In this document: positions 46,832 to 60,009 of the stretch, piece by piece
How the letters are laid out: each line of letters begins with the position of its first letter
How positions within the stretch are numbered: position 1 is the stretch's first letter
DNA from: Vicia villosa
Taxonomy: Eukaryota > Streptophyta > Magnoliopsida > Fabales > Fabaceae
DNA length: 64,000 nt
Direction of reading: 5' to 3'
Assembly (NCBI RefSeq): GCF_029867415.1
Contig: NC_081184.1
Coordinates: forward strand, 106,687,692 to 106,751,691
Notes under the pieces: generated by a model
Seen by the model: only the letters and a program-made list of their open reading frames with translations
Database searches by the model: none
Told to the model about the DNA's origin: nothing
Position numbers and translations under genes: made by a program

Positions 46832-47797
46832 ACCTTTGGTTTGCTTTGAAACTATCTCAATCTTCCTAACCAAGTCAAGTTGCAGAGGCAAATATGTGGG
46901 AGTTGAGTGGCTTGATGTAGGGGTTTCAGTGATGATCTAATGCATACAGAAACTCCTATGGGATGTGTTGATGATTCTTCAATGGAAGAATCAACAAAAA
47001 CTTAGGAGAAATGAAGGATTTGAAGAAATGGACTTTGGAATAAAAATGAAGTTTGCAAGGCTTTCTCTCTATGTTGCTGAGCTAAAATCTGGTCCTTTGG
47101 CGTTGAGGGATGCTTCTCTATTTATAGGGAAGTTTGAGTAACCTTGAGAGTGATGGAATGAATCATAAGTGAATGTTGTAGTGAATTGGTTTGGTTGGAT
47201 TTCAAAACTTTGGTTCAAAAATACCATATGTTCCCAATGCATAGCATGGACTTTCTAGGGTGGTTGGAAGCTTTAGAGGTGTTGCTTCTGAGCTTGAAGA
47301 TGGAGTGTGATCAGAGTTAACAATGCAAGGCTTAATGCATTGACTTTGTGATTAAATTCATCGTCATAATTAATTAAATCCACCATTCATCAAATACTTG
47401 AGTACAATAGAAAGATGGTCGAAAGGAGATGACAGTATACTTGGAAGGCAAATAGCATTTTTCTGCTTTAGAACGGTTTGGGTAGTAATTGGCTGAGTCC
47501 AAATTATCAAGAAACAAGATTTGATTGATAAACAAAAAATGTAAATTGGTGTTTAAAAGTTATATCTTAATCTATCGACCAATTGATGCAACAAATTGAT
47601 AAACATGAATGGGACAAATTGATTAACATTAAATAAAAAATAATGGTCCTTGTTTTTGGTAGAAAATGTGACATTAAATAATTAAAAACAACACATAAAA
47701 AATTGAACATTTGATACTATACTCTTTTGGTTTTTTTTTATACATTAATTAATAAAAGATATTTCAAGAATAGGTGAGGTAGCTCGCAAATGTCATC
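46832..47797. other. No gene; 3' flank of EXO70H-like gene
   Basis: The stretch to about 47300 contains a minus-strand TATA-like CCCTATAAATAGAG (near 47126), typical of LTRs, so it is probably old retroelement DNA. AT-rich sequence at 47480-47790 is the gene's 3' flank. No polyadenylation signal was singled out. Confidence 0.4.
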
Positions 47798-47820
47798 ATG
47801 ATCCGACGACAACTCCAACT

Positions 47821-49686
47821 TCACCGGCGATTAGAGCCACGAGAAGAAGAAGACGTCCTCGAAGAAAAAGACGAAACACTACCCGAATCTCCAACCCCAT
47901 ACAAAATTTTACCCAAACAACTTTCTATATATTCCGGTTCATATCTCACAATCGACTCGAACCCAACCCGGTTCATCTCATAAAATTCACCATACCTCGA
48001 AAACAGCATCGAACCAACCGCACCTTTGATTTCATCTCGCAGTTTCGGGTCGGATACAACCCACGAAGACTGTTTCCTACACTCTCCATCAAACGCAGCG
48101 TTGAAGTTAACGAAGCTAGCCTTTACTCTCTCCACCGCCATCTCCGGCGTGGGATTCTCCGGCAACGTGGAAAACACTTTATTCCATCCGTAACGTACAA
48201 ATTTGGACACATACTCTTTAACTTTTAGTTCATGATTCGTTAACCAATCTTCTCCGAGAAGAAACCCTAGGTTTGATCTTCGAACCTTTACGACGACGTA
48301 TTGCATGTTATTAGCAAGAAAAAGATACGAAAGTGCCACATCCTTGTATAGCTCTGCTTTCACGTCAAGCTTGCAGAGAAGAACAAGTATCAGCCACGCG
48401 ATTTTCTCTGATATTTCTGAAGATGATTGATTCTCACCGCGCATGGGACTTTGGAAGTAAGACTCCGGCAAGGGAGAATGTGGTAAGTCGGAGACGATAT
48501 CAGATAACACGCCGCTGTAATCTGCGAGAAAGGTGATGTAATTCATGACATAGCGTGTTATAGGATGGACTCCGCCGCCGGGGAGTTCTTTCCTTGACGA
48601 CTCTTTCTGAATCGCCGATTCGAAATCCGTTAGCATCGTTCTCACGGCGTCAGCGAGTTTCGCCATGGACGTAACGGCTTGTAGTCGGACGGTTGAGGTT
48701 GATTCAAACGAGAAAATCGATTGAATTTGTGGCCAGAGATCGAAGATTGCTTCGTATAAATCAAGAGTTCTGAACATTTTCTCAGACGTTTTCTTGCATT
48801 TCGCCACCATCTCCGGGAATGCAAACAAGAACGCTGCACCTTCTTTAGTTATCTCCGCAAAACAAGACTCGGCGATTCTCTTCCCGGAAGAGTTAGCGAA
48901 GACATCGTCGCAGAGGATTCTCTCGCCGTGAAAGAGAGTTCCGACGGCTACTTTAACAGCGTTCAACCACGTCTTGATTTTCAGCTCAATAACTTCCCAA
49001 TCCATTTTCTGAATCTGAGATAAGGTTAACCGGTCAACTCCGAGATGATAAAGCGCTTCATCAACAATAGATTTTCTCATAACTATATAAACCTTGACAC
49101 ACTCTTTTCCGTAGCCAGATGAAATCATGCAATCAGCAATAGCTTTCAAGTCCGCCATAGCGAGCATGGAAACCCTCTCCGTCTCAGAGATAGTATTTCC
49201 AGCAACACGAAACTCGTCGTCGGAGACAGAGACAGAGACATCATCGTCGCAATCGGAAAGACTAACACTGCTTCTCCGATCAACCGAGGAACGGTTGGAA
49301 ACGGTTTCAGGATCTAAACATTCTCTATTTTCTGATAGAATCCGATAAAACTCTTTCTGGAGAGTCTTCATAGCGAGTTGCATTAGAAATTGAGCTTTTA
49401 CTAGTGTGTTGGAGGTGGAATCACGTGTGACGAGGTACTGCATAGCTGATTGTAGACCCTTGACAGCGTTAAGATACTGTCTCGCTTCATGGCGAGTGCT
49501 GGCGCTGAAAAGAGGGGTAAGGATTTGTTTGGATTGAGAATAATCCCATTTGGTTATAAGTGATTCCGCAGTTTCGATGTTTTCATCCATTAAGGAGTCT
49601 GAGAAAGTGGGGAGAGGAGAGGGTGGTGAAAACATTGAAGGAGGAGATGGTTTGAAGAATATACTTCTCATTCCTTTTCTAGGCAT
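47821..49686 (-). CDS. EXO70H-type exocyst subunit
   Basis: Single exon, 621 aa, start ATG 49686, stop TGA 47821-47823. The N-terminus MPRKGMRSIFF is characteristic of the plant EXO70H group, and intronless structure is usual for it. A Ser/Asp-rich linker (SVSLSDCDDDVSVSVSDDEF, about 145-165) precedes the EXO70 domain (roughly residues 230-590) with HPITRYVMNYITFLADY, NNMQYVVVKVRRS and the C-terminal PEYIESCLGKILYG. A basic Ser/Arg tail ends the protein. EXO70 subunits bind plasma-membrane phosphoinositides and direct exocyst-mediated vesicle tethering. H-group members are often stress or pathogen responsive, which is family knowledge. No defect seen; the H assignment is moderately sure. Confidence 0.93.
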   Translation of the reverse strand: MPRKGMRSIFFKPSPPSMFSPPSPLPTFSDSLMDENIETAESLITKWDYSQSKQILTPLFSASTRHEARQYLNAVKGLQSAMQYLVTRDSTSNTLVKAQFLMQLAMKTLQKEFYRILSENRECLDPETVSNRSSVDRRSSVSLSDCDDDVSVSVSDDEFRVAGNTISETERVSMLAMADLKAIADCMISSGYGKECVKVYIVMRKSIVDEALYHLGVDRLTLSQIQKMDWEVIELKIKTWLNAVKVAVGTLFHGERILCDDVFANSSGKRIAESCFAEITKEGAAFLFAFPEMVAKCKKTSEKMFRTLDLYEAIFDLWPQIQSIFSFESTSTVRLQAVTSMAKLADAVRTMLTDFESAIQKESSRKELPGGGVHPITRYVMNYITFLADYSGVLSDIVSDLPHSPLPESYFQSPMRGENQSSSEISEKIAWLILVLLCKLDVKAELYKDVALSYLFLANNMQYVVVKVRRSNLGFLLGEDWLTNHELKVKEYVSKFVRYGWNKVFSTLPENPTPEMAVERVKASFVNFNAAFDGECRKQSSWVVSDPKLRDEIKGAVGSMLFSRYGEFYEMNRVGFESIVRYEPEYIESCLGKILYGVGDSGSVSSFSSRTSSSSRGSNRR

Positions 49687-49770
49687 TTTTGGAAATTCAA
49701 AGAAAACTGAACTAGTACTAGGTTGTTGTGGTTGTTGTGGTTGTTTTGATAAGATTTAAGAGAGAAGAGA

Positions 49771-49780
49771 TGTATATATA
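49771..49780 (-). promoter_or_regulatory. TATA box of the EXO70H-like gene
   Basis: The minus strand reads CTATATATACA, 85-95 bases upstream of the ATG at 49686. A transcript starting about 30 bases further on would have a 5' leader of some 50-60 bases containing a short CAACCACAACAACC repeat. Confidence 0.6.
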
Positions 49781-49802
49781 GAGACGATAATTAAGTTAAT
49801 TT

Positions 49803-50343
49803 ATGGTGGACTTTTTCTTTGGAAAAGTAATTAATTACGAGCGTGTCACAGTTGGACTGCAATGTTGGGTTAATCAAAAGATACGCGGTAACGGTAAGCA
49901 CTTCGGGAAGCGTTTTTTGTTTTGTTGTATGTGTTCTACTAATAAGCAAGTTATTAATCAAAAAACATTGCTTTCTTTGAAAGAATTTTTTGAATCATAC
50001 TGTAACTTACTAGTTGCCAACCGAAGAGAAAGAAGATTGAAATTGACATTTGACAGCCAATTAGTTTGCTGAAATTATGTACTATGGCATATTTCTAGAA
50101 CTTTCAGACAAAATTAAATTAACCAAAATACTTTACCAAAAAAAAATAATTATCCAAAATATATTAATTTCTTAAGGAAATTTAATAAATATTACTTTCA
50201 ATAATTAATAATTCAAATTAAATTCTTTTAATAAACAATTATACATTTTAACAATCATTAAATAATTAGACATTCTGTCTCAAATTGTATGATTTTTTGA
50301 CACTTTTCCTGGGTCTAAAATAAAAAATTATATTATTTAATAA
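49803..50343. other. EXO70H-like upstream region, no gene
   Basis: Sequence upstream of the gene. An 89-codon plus-strand open frame (49803-50072) has no recognisable motif. AT-rich beyond 50090. Two TTGACA words occur at about 50042 and 50050 (plus strand), near W-box cores but not matching the full element. Confidence 0.4.
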
Positions 50344-50352
50344 AATTAATTA

Positions 50353-50617
50353 GGCTAAATTACAGTTTTAGTCACCTGTTTTGCTATTTTCACGATTTTG
50401 GTCCCCCAATTTTCTTTTTAAACAGTTTTAGTCCTCCATTCCAATTTTGTTCATAAACAGTGCATGATCCGTACATGAACAGTACATGACCGTACATGAA
50501 CAGTACATGACCAGTTGGTTCAAAATTGGGATGGTGGACCAAAACTGTTTAAAAAGAAAATAGGGGGACCAAAATCGTGAAAATGTCAAAACAGGGGACC
50601 AAAACTGTAATTTAGCC
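50353..50617. mobile_element. Mutator-type MITE, 265 bp
   Basis: Begins GGCTAAATTACAGTTTTAGT and ends with the near-complement TGTAATTTAGCC, with extended inverted repeats of about 100 bp (GATTTTGGTCCCCC against GGGGGACCAAAATC). It is flanked by the perfect 9-bp AATTAATTA (50344-50352 and 50618-50626). A 21-bp unit, CCGTACATGAACAGTACATGA, is tandemly doubled in the loop at about 50469-50511. No coding. The transcript would fold into a long hairpin. Confidence 0.85.
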
Positions 50618-50626
50618 AATTAATTA

Positions 50627-53600
50627 TAATTTGTGTACTAAAACATTTTTTAATAAAATGTAGTAATTAGTAAAAAATTAGTTAAGTTGAAATACAATTA
50701 ATAAAAGTAAGTGAATATAAATATTAATAAATTTTATATCTATTCTAAATCAACAATTAATTTGAATCCAAAAATATTGCAAAATACTTAGTATGAGAGT
50801 ATCAAGGACAAAATATAGTTAATGTGGTTGATAAAGAAAAATGATAAATTTTTTATGAAAGTAATTAAAATAATTAAAAATTAGTTAATAGTATTATTTT
50901 TATGTTATAATTAATTATTTTTAATTATATTAATTGTATGAGAAATATAAATTAAAATAATTAATTAATAAATAAAGTAATAAATATTATAAGATACAAT
51001 AGAAAAATAAATATTAATTTTTCATTAATATTATAAAATATAATATAGAATTTAAAACTAATATATTTTATTAAAATAACATAAAATTTAAGATAGAGGA
51101 AGTAATTTTTAAATATGCATAATTTTGTGTTTAAATTAATAATATACTTTAAAAATATTTTTTTCAGTTAAATTATTTCTCCTTTTTAAATTTTTTTTAT
51201 AATTCATAATGCATTTGTCAACATAGTTAATTAGAGCATTTTAAATAGTACAATTTATCTTTGAATATTTTATTCGTCTCATCATGCCAAATTATTTTAA
51301 ATTAACTCGTTCAAAGGTCTATGTCTCATCATGCCAATTTATCTTTGAAGAATGGGGTAGGAGATGAAGATCGATGTGTGTCTGTGTAAGTGAACTAACC
51401 ACAAGATGGAGCAAGCATTTGATATTGGTCAAAATAGGCATTCTTTTCTTTTTGGACTTTAGCCACAAGATAAGCAATAAGCAAGCAAGCAAAACAATAT
51501 GATCAGATGAATCCTTAAGCAAGCATATGAAAGATAAGCATCATATGAAGTTCCAAGATCACAAGTGTATCAGATGAATTCTTAAGTTCAAAGATGAAGT
51601 CTTAAGAATTAGATGAACCAAGTAACCAATTCTCAGATGAATCAAGATCCCAGATAATCTTATCATTAATCCAAAGTACCAAAAATGATCAAATGATCAT
51701 TTATAATAAATTTGAAATAATGAAAGTTAATTCAATCAAAGTATTAATCCAAAGTCCAAATGAACAAGATGAAACACCAATCAACCATATTTGATCAAGG
51801 TCAACAAAAGTCAAAACCAATCATCCATTAAAATAAAGAGAAAATGGTTAAAAAGTTTTTTAAAAAGAATTTAAATGGAAAAGAAAAGAGAAAATGCAAA
51901 AGATGCATCAAATGATCAAATAAATGACCGAGAAAATTATGGAAAATCAGAAAATAATATGAGAAAAGGTTGGAACCAAAAATACTTACTGATGGAGAAA
52001 TAAATTGTTGAAAAGAAAATAAGAGAAAAAAAATTAAAAATCATTTTAAAATTATGAAGAAAAAAAATACGTGGTAGAGAATATTTTTAGAAAATTATGG
52101 AAAAATGTTGGAGTGAAAAATCATTCAGGAGCTATTTGTTATGAATTTTGAAAGAAAATAGATTTTAAATGAATTAAAATCCAACGGCTAGTTAGGTGTC
52201 AGCGCGTTATTGGTTGAAATTCAAACTTTGGTACCAAAGCGCACGAAGAACAACTTCGTCTTCAACTTCTTCCCAAAATTACATATCCTAGAACTTTGAG
52301 TTTCAAGCTCAAACACCTCATGCTTAAGCTTCTACTCATGTCATCGTTCTCATCTCTCTGCATCAGAGTCGTTGATTTACTCTGAGCAGAGAGAATTTAG
52401 CGAAATACGCAAAAAACCTAGAAGCTTCAAAGTAAAATTAAATGCTTAACATAATGAATAAATAGCAAGTAAGTGAAGGCTTTCCATCAGAAGATCCAGA
52501 CGAAGAGAATGATAATTTGCTTTTGTTGAAATGGAACTCATATTTACTTGTTCGAAGTGAAGCTTCAAGGTCTAAAAATGGTGAAATGGGAATGATACAT
52601 GCAAGGTGTTTCCAACTTATGTAATGCTTCAAATAGCTTCAGATGATGCCGATGAAGGTTTCTGTGTGGTGATTTGAAGTTAAAACAAGCATGAAACAAA
52701 GAATTAACTTATGGTTTTTGAGAGGGTCGAGTTGTGATGGAGGCAGAGCTTCTATAGTTTTTTGTGCTTAAAAATGATGCTCTATTTATAGGAGAATGAA
52801 TGAGCTCGTGGTGGGAGTGAAATCAGATCCCAAATGTATGAATTGCTTCTAGAATTTTTTGGTTTTGAAAGTGTGTTAAGCAAGGGTGAAAAGCATGATT
52901 TAGGTCCTCAAATGAATCATTTTGTACTCAATGAAATGCGTTTTACCAAGTCAAAGGGAGTTGCACATGTGAGAGTGGTCCCAAGTTGAAATTTCACGCG
53001 TTTTGCAAATTATAGGTCATGGGACAAATAGAGTTCATGCACACATGTTCAAGCTGAGGTCAAATTCAATTCCCCTATGCATTTTCTAATTTTCTTTGAG
53101 TCAAATGTTCCTTTCATGGAGGAGAATGCAATGCAAAAAGAATGGATTCAAAAGAGTGCTTGAGCTGAAAATGGGAAGTGTGCAAAGTTGGGGTTATGCC
53201 GCTGAAACCCAGGTCTGGCATTAGGTCAAACATGTCATGAACTTGGTTTTATGCACAAATTACCTAAAATATAATTCAAAATTTGAGATGTTTAGAGGTT
53301 GAATTGATGTTTGACATCTGAATGAAATTTGTAGAGGACATTAAGAGGAACATTTGGCCTCAAGAAGCGCCCATAAAAGTTGAAAATTGAGAAAGTTATG
53401 CCCTTTTGACCAAATGGTGTACCATACTTGATTTTAGATCAAACCACCTTATACCAACTTGAGATTTTTGATGTTTTCTTTCATTCTAAGGCTCCATGAA
53501 CACCAAATGAATACCATATGAATGAGAATTGATTGGCCTTGAATTAATCGTGATGAATGATTGAAAAAATGCATCGAAAAGACATGAAAATAAACCATGA

Positions 53601-54900
53601 ACCAAACTTGAATTACTTGTACAAATAAGTCTCAATCTTGAACTTTTCTTGATCAAATGATGTTGGATGAAGCTTGACATAATAATGGCCTGAGGTTATA
53701 GGTCATGCCTTAAGGAAAAATCCATTTGACCAAGAGTTGACCACAACTTTGACTTTGGGGAACCAAACCCCTAATTTGGAAACAATGCTTAATCCTTGGG
53801 AAATTTTCCACTACAAACCAAGTTACTTTGAGTTTTGAACATCTTTGATTATGAAATAAGATCTTCTTAAATGTTGGCCTCTCTCTTGCCTATTTGATTA
53901 TCAACCCTACCTTGCACAATAAGAAAGAAGAAAGCAACAAATATATTTTTGTATTTTGGATAAAGATTAGCAAAATGTTAGATGATAAACATAAGCAAAT
54001 AAAGATGCAAAAAGAAAGCACACGAGTGTTGTGTGATCTCCCACAAAAGGTAAACCCAATGGTCAAAGGGATACGAGAATGTCATGCTTGTGATTATGGT
54101 TGAATGTAAATGAATGATAGGTAGAATCTTAGGGGTAAAAATTACGATATGACAATATGAATATAATAAAACTCATAATTTCTCAAGAATTTCAACACAA
54201 GACAAGAATTCATCATATAGACGTAGAGTGTTTCTTTTTGGATATAGTAATCAAAGAAGAAGGGCACATCTAGCAACTACTGAAAAACAATCAAAAAATT
54301 TATAGAGACTAAATGCTAAAGGTAGGGAAAACACCTTATGAATAAATCAAGTTTAAGAAGGGGGGTTGAATTATAAACATGATTTGATTCATTAGACTAA
54401 CAAAGTGTTGGAATCATTTGTTGGTCTTAGTGGTATTAGTCCAAAGAAAAATTTAGAGAGGTGTAAAAATTTATTGATAAAGACGTAATAATAAATGAAT
54501 ATAATAGAGAAAATATGTTTAATTCTCTCTCTTTTTCTTGTGAAATATCTAGAATAATTTATAGATGTGTGTAGAACTATTCGTGAAATCTTATTTATAA
54601 TTTAATCTAATAAAAACTTGTAACCAAACAAGTAGAAGTAAGTAAACAAATTTATAAAATATCCTCTCAATAAAAGTTATCATTATCTCAAATAATCTCC
54701 TTTCAATTTCTCATAAAATCTCAATATTATCTTTTCATTTTTCAAAAGTTTGTGTGTGTATAATTCTCTGTTTTATCCTTTTATTTATCCTCGTTAAGGA
54801 CTAAATAAAAGCAAGGTGATTTCATAAGAGATGTAGTCATGTCTCTAATCTTTTAAATTGATTTTTATTTGTCCTCATATGATATCTATAATACACTTTC
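50627..54900. other. No gene; AT-rich and LTR-derived DNA
   Basis: 50627-51300 is very AT-rich. 51300-52180 is purine-rich with repeated AGATGAA and CCAAG words. 52180-54160 resembles a long LTR on the minus strand: CTCCTATAAATAGAGCATC (near 52786) is TATA-like, and prose-like TTTGACCAA and GTTGACC words recur at 53400-53830, as in Ogre-type LTRs of this clade. 54340-54400 (AAGGGGGGTTGAATTATAAA) again looks like a copia LTR fragment. No partner repeats or ORFs support a firmer call. Confidence 0.4.
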
Positions 54901-55421
54901 GCAAGCAACGCAACTTAGATGGTGAGTGGTGACCTTTACGCATCTATTAGGTTACCGGTCCAATTTTATTAATCAATTAAACTGTCGCATAAAGTATTCA
55001 AACCAATGCATCTTTAGGCATAAGAAGGTTGTTTGTTCTTTCTACAAAAATAGAGGGCAGATCTCGAATCTTGATGGAACAAAAACGATGAAGAAGAACA
55101 ATTCTCTTTCTTTAGGCGACGCGGTGATAACAAAATCTTCCAGGGACTTTCTTGTTTCCATGTCAGTCCCCATTATTAGGGAAGGAGGCAGTGAGGGTGA
55201 GACTTTTCAGAGTCAATCAGATTTGGTGGACATTAACAGGAATAACAAAAGGCTTTAGGGCAATTTGGATTGTGAAGCGGGCTCTAAAATATGGAAAGCT
55301 ATGGAAGCATTAGGGGTGGTTAATAAGGGTGGTGATAAGGACATTGTAAAGAGGATAGAGATTTTGAAGAAAGAAACAATCTCGAGAAAAGGAAGTAGGA
55401 AGGAGAAAAAAATGTTCCATC

Positions 55422-57321
55422 ATGTTTATAGGCTCTTTAAATATTATAGGAGGGGGTAATGTTCTTAAAAGAAGAAGAATTAGTTCTATGATTTTAAAGA
55501 ACAACGCGGACATTTTCTTGATCCAAGAAACCAAACTTTCAAATTTACAAGAGTTCATGGCTATGAGTTTTTGGAGTAGCAAAGGTATTGGTTTCTTGTT
55601 TTCCAATTCGGTGGGAAGATTGGGGGGCCTATTAATTCTTTGGAAGGAGGAGAACAACAATCTTTTTTATTTAGTAAACATTTATTCCTCTTGTGATTTA
55701 TCAAAGAAAAGATTATTATGGAGTTCATTGTTGGAGTTGAAAGAGAAGCATAAAGACTGAGAATGGATCATGGGCGGAGACTTTAATGCTATTAAGGTTC
55801 GAGGAGAGATGAAAGGGAGAGGAACGGCGGGAAATTCTAATGAAATGCAAGAATTCACGACTTTCATTGAAGATAGTATGTTGGTGGATATTCCTTGCAA
55901 AGGTAAAAAAATTCACTTGGTATAGCGGAGATGGTAAATCAATGAGTAGAATTGATAGATTTCTTGTATCGGACAAGGTGGTTAGTGATTGGGGCGTAGT
56001 GGGTCAATTTGTTGGTGATAGAGATGTCTCCGATCCTTGTCCTATTTGGTTAGAAGTTGATAAAAATAATTGGGGTCCAAAACCGTTCATTTTCAACAAC
56101 GAATGGTTTTCTTTTGCTTCTTTCTTTCCTTTCATGGATAAGGAGTGGAAAGGCTTTAGGGTGGAAGGAAGAGGGGATTATATTTTGAAAGAGAAGCTTA
56201 GTCTCCTTAAAGAAAGACTTAGATGGTGGAACAAGGAAGTTTTTGGAAAAATTGATTTGGAAGTGAAGGAAGGAGCTAGGGATATTAACAAAAGTGATGA
56301 TAGATTGGAGTTGGAAGCGAAGGATCTTCACATTGATATCCTAAAAGAGAGGAAGGAAGCTACTAACCGATTTTGGTCTAAATTGAGAATTAAAGAGAAT
56401 ATGTTAGTTCAAAAAACTAGAGTTAGGTGGCTAAATGAAGGCGACTCCAACAGTGGTTTTTTTCATAAAGTAATGAAGGAAAGGAGAAGACATAATCACA
56501 TTGGTCCTATCAATTTTCCGGAGGGAAATGTGGAAACGGTGAAGGATATTAAAGAGGAATTCGTTCGTCACTTTTCAAGTAAATTTAGAATGGCGGACGG
56601 AGAAACACCTAGACTTGATGGGATTCTTTTTTATAAGATTAGTGAGGAAGATAGAGGGTGGCTTGAGAGACCTTTTCAAGAGGATGAAGTCAAGGAAACA
56701 ATATATTGTTGCGGCGTATCCAAGAGTTCGGGACCGGATGGTTTCTCTTTTCTCTTTATCAAGAGATGTTGGTCTTTTTTAAAAGTTGATTTCATGCGTT
56801 ACTTAGATAACTTTTATGAGGGGGGAGAGTTGTCAAAGGCGGTTACATCTTCTTTTTTGGCCTTGATTCCAAAGTCTTCTAATCCTCTTTCTTTGGATGA
56901 TTATAGACCCATTTGTTTGGTGGGATGCATGTACAAAGTGATGGCTAAAATCTTGGCGAGAAGATTGAAACAAGTTTTGAACTCTGTTGTTTCTCATTGT
57001 CAAAGCGCCTTCGTTCCAGGTAGACAATTGCTAGATAGCGTCCTCGTGGCAAATGAAGTGGTCGATTATGCCAAAAAGGAAGGTACTTCTTGTCTTCTTT
57101 TTAAAGTTGATTTTGAAAAGGCTTATGATAAAGTATCGTGGGATTTTCTCCGTTACTTGCTTATTAATTTGGGTTTTGGAGAGAGATGGAGGAAGTGGAT
57201 GGAATTATTGATTTTTAATAGTAATATGTCGGTTTTGGTCAACGGTGGCCCAACTAAGGAATTTGTTGTTAAGAGGGGTTTACGTCAAGGCGACCATTAT
57301 CGCCTTTTCTTTTTCTGTTAG
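55422..57321 (+). pseudogene. LINE endonuclease and reverse transcriptase N-terminal part
   Basis: Endonuclease motifs: ADIFLIQETK with the metal-binding Glu, WIMGGDFNAIK read across the TGA at 55758-55760, and SRIDRFLVSD (the S-R-I-D-R signature). Reverse transcriptase: FLALIPKSSNPLSLDDYRPI, CQSAFVPGRQLLDSV and LFKVDFEKAYDKVSWDFLR. A frameshift in GLRQGDHYRLF (the usual GLRQGDPLSP block) ends it at 57321. Confidence 0.85.
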
Positions 57322-57341
57322 TAACGGAGGCTCTAGCATGG

Positions 57342-58952
57342 TTGGTTAGAAAATCCATTGAAATTGGTGAATTTGTGAATTTTGTCATAAAAAGGTGTTA
57401 TAGTGTTGATATTCTTCAATTTGCGGACGACACTTTGTTGATTGGAGAAGGGTCATGGAAGCATGTAAAGGCGATAAAGATAATGTTGAGAGTCTTTGAG
57501 TTAGTTTCGGGTCTCGGCATTAATTTTCATAAAAGTAAATTGATTGGACTTAATGTGTCACCTTATTTTTTAGAAACCGCTGCTTTTTATCTCTTGCAAG
57601 ATTTAAGAAAGTAACTTCTCTTTTCTTGGTATTCCTATTGGTTGCAATCCTAGGAAGGCTTATACTTGGTCTCCTCTCTTAGATAAAATGAGGAAACACT
57701 TGGCGGGGTGGAAGAATCGTTGTCTCAATCTTGAAGGTAGAATTACTCTCTTGAAATCTATATTGAGTTCTCTTACTATATTTACAATGTCTTTTTACAA
57801 GATGCCGGCGAAAGTTGTAAAAGAAGTTATTAAGATTCAAAGTAATTTCTTATGGGGGGTATGGAGGAGAAGAGATGTATTCATTGGGTTAGTTGGAAAG
57901 TTGTGACTTTACCTTATTTGAAAGGGGGATTAGCGATTAAAAATATTTTCGACTTCAATCTTGCGCTTCTAAACAAATGGACATGGAGGATTCTTCAAGG
58001 GAATAATTCCTTATGGTTGGACGTCCTAAAGGCCCGATATGGAGATCTTTGTGTGTTTGTTACGTGTGGAGGTGTTGTATCTAAATTGTCCTCTTCTTCA
58101 ATTTGGTGGCGTGATATTTTAAAGCTTAGTTCTTCTTCTTTTTCCTCTAATGACCCAGTGGTTTCTAATTGTCGTTTTGAGGTTGGTAACGGTTACAACA
58201 CTCCTTTTTGGGAAGCTAGATGGTTAGATGATTTTATTTTAAAGGAAAATTTTCCGGATCTTTATTGAATAATGTTTCGGTGGCGGCAATGGGAGGTTGG
58301 CATAATGATGTATGGAAGTGGGGAGATTTAGGCATTTCGGAGGTGGTTTTGGAAGCAGTGAATTTACTTCCCTCCCTTACGGTCAAGGTCTTTTTTAGGG
58401 GCGTTTCGAGGTTTGAATGGTGAAAAAGATTCCGTGGAATGTGCTCTTGATTTGGAGAAAGGCTATACGTTTTCTTCTTGTTATTATTCGTACACTTTAT
58501 TGCAAATTCCTTATGGTCCTCCTAATAGGTATAATGCGGTTTTGGAGTGGATTTGGAAAATGGCGGTTCCTTTTAAGATCAAAGCCTTCGGGTGGAGACT
58601 TCTTGTAAATAGGTTGCCTACAAAAGATATTTTGTTATGTAGAGGTATTATTTTACCCCCCTCTCCTCCTAATATAAACTGTGTATTTTGTGGTTTGCAT
58701 AAGGAAGAGAGGGATCATATGTTTTTTGGGTGTAAAGTGACAAAGATTGTGTGGAAAGAAATTGCTTTATGGGTGGATTTTCCGGATTGTCCGAGAGGGA
58801 ATGCGGAGTGGTGTATTCCGTCTTTTATGGAATGGTACACTTGGAGCTGTGTAAAAAGAATTAAAAATGGAAAATTGGGGGTGTTATGGTTGGCAACTTC
58901 TTGGATCATTTGGTTTACTAGGAATGGCTTTTGTTTTAGAGATGAGGTATAG
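57342..58952 (+). pseudogene. LINE reverse transcriptase C-terminal part and zinc-binding domain
   Basis: 57342-57614 contains the catalytic ILQFADDTLLIGEG block and GINFHKSKL. 57688-57906 and 57852-58268 continue the thumb-like region in shifted frames (HLAGWKNRCLNLEGRITL, GGLAIKNIFDFNLALL). 58413-58952 is the zinc-binding domain (AVPFKIKAFGWRLLVNRLPT, NCVFCGLHKEERDHMFFGC). An RNase H domain is not seen after it. Confidence 0.85.
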
Positions 58953-59189
58953 AACATAAACAACATAGTGTAGAACATTAAGATTTTGGTTTAGAGGTGG
59001 TCTTTTTTTGGCGATATTGCCCATCCAAATGTTAGTTTTTACGATTTTACAAAAGACTCGTTGTCTTTTATGTCATAAGTATATTTGGTTTGTAATATCG
59101 TATTGTCGGTTTTGGACCGTTCTTATGTATCAAGGTTGGAGAACCCTTAGTTCTCCCTATTAATGAATTCTTGCTTATACAAAAAAAAA

Positions 59190-59708
<519 letters not shown>

Positions 59709-60009
59709 ACACACAGATACACTTTTTAATAAGTAATCAATTATAGAGCGACAAACAATAACTAGAAGAAATGGAAACCACAAATGGAATACACATATCA
59801 GTTACGAGAGAAGAGAAGGGGCTCAATCGTATTTTTCACTGAAATCATAGATAACTTCATGAAAAAAGACATTTTTACATCTTTTCAAGAATCATTATAA
59901 CATTGAAGAAGTGGTGATGCCCCCGAAGAAGAATAAATATATCAAGAGGTATGAATTTGCAAGATTTAACAACGTAGAAGACGAAAGAAGGCTGACCCGG
60001 TATGACATC

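Larger units (their letters stand above)
54926..59189 (+). mobile_element. L1-type LINE, frameshifted, with poly(A) tail
   Basis: Plus-strand pieces appear in L1 order: a possible ORF1 end (54926-55258), endonuclease, reverse transcriptase and zinc-binding domain, followed by the 3' end TTGCTTATACAAAAAAAAA (poly(A) at about 59181-59189), typical of plant L1s. At least four frame changes and a TGA after residue 112 of the endonuclease piece kill it. The 5' boundary and target duplication were not found, so 54926 is approximate. Confidence 0.85.

Noticed and set aside
48333..49348. Plus-strand and minus-strand short frames overlapping the EXO70H-like gene
   Set aside because: They are shadows of the long EXO70H reading frame with no motif of their own.
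50041..50055. W-box pair regulating the EXO70H-like gene
   Set aside because: The two TTGACA words do not match the full W-box (TTGACC/T) and sit in AT-rich DNA where such words are common.
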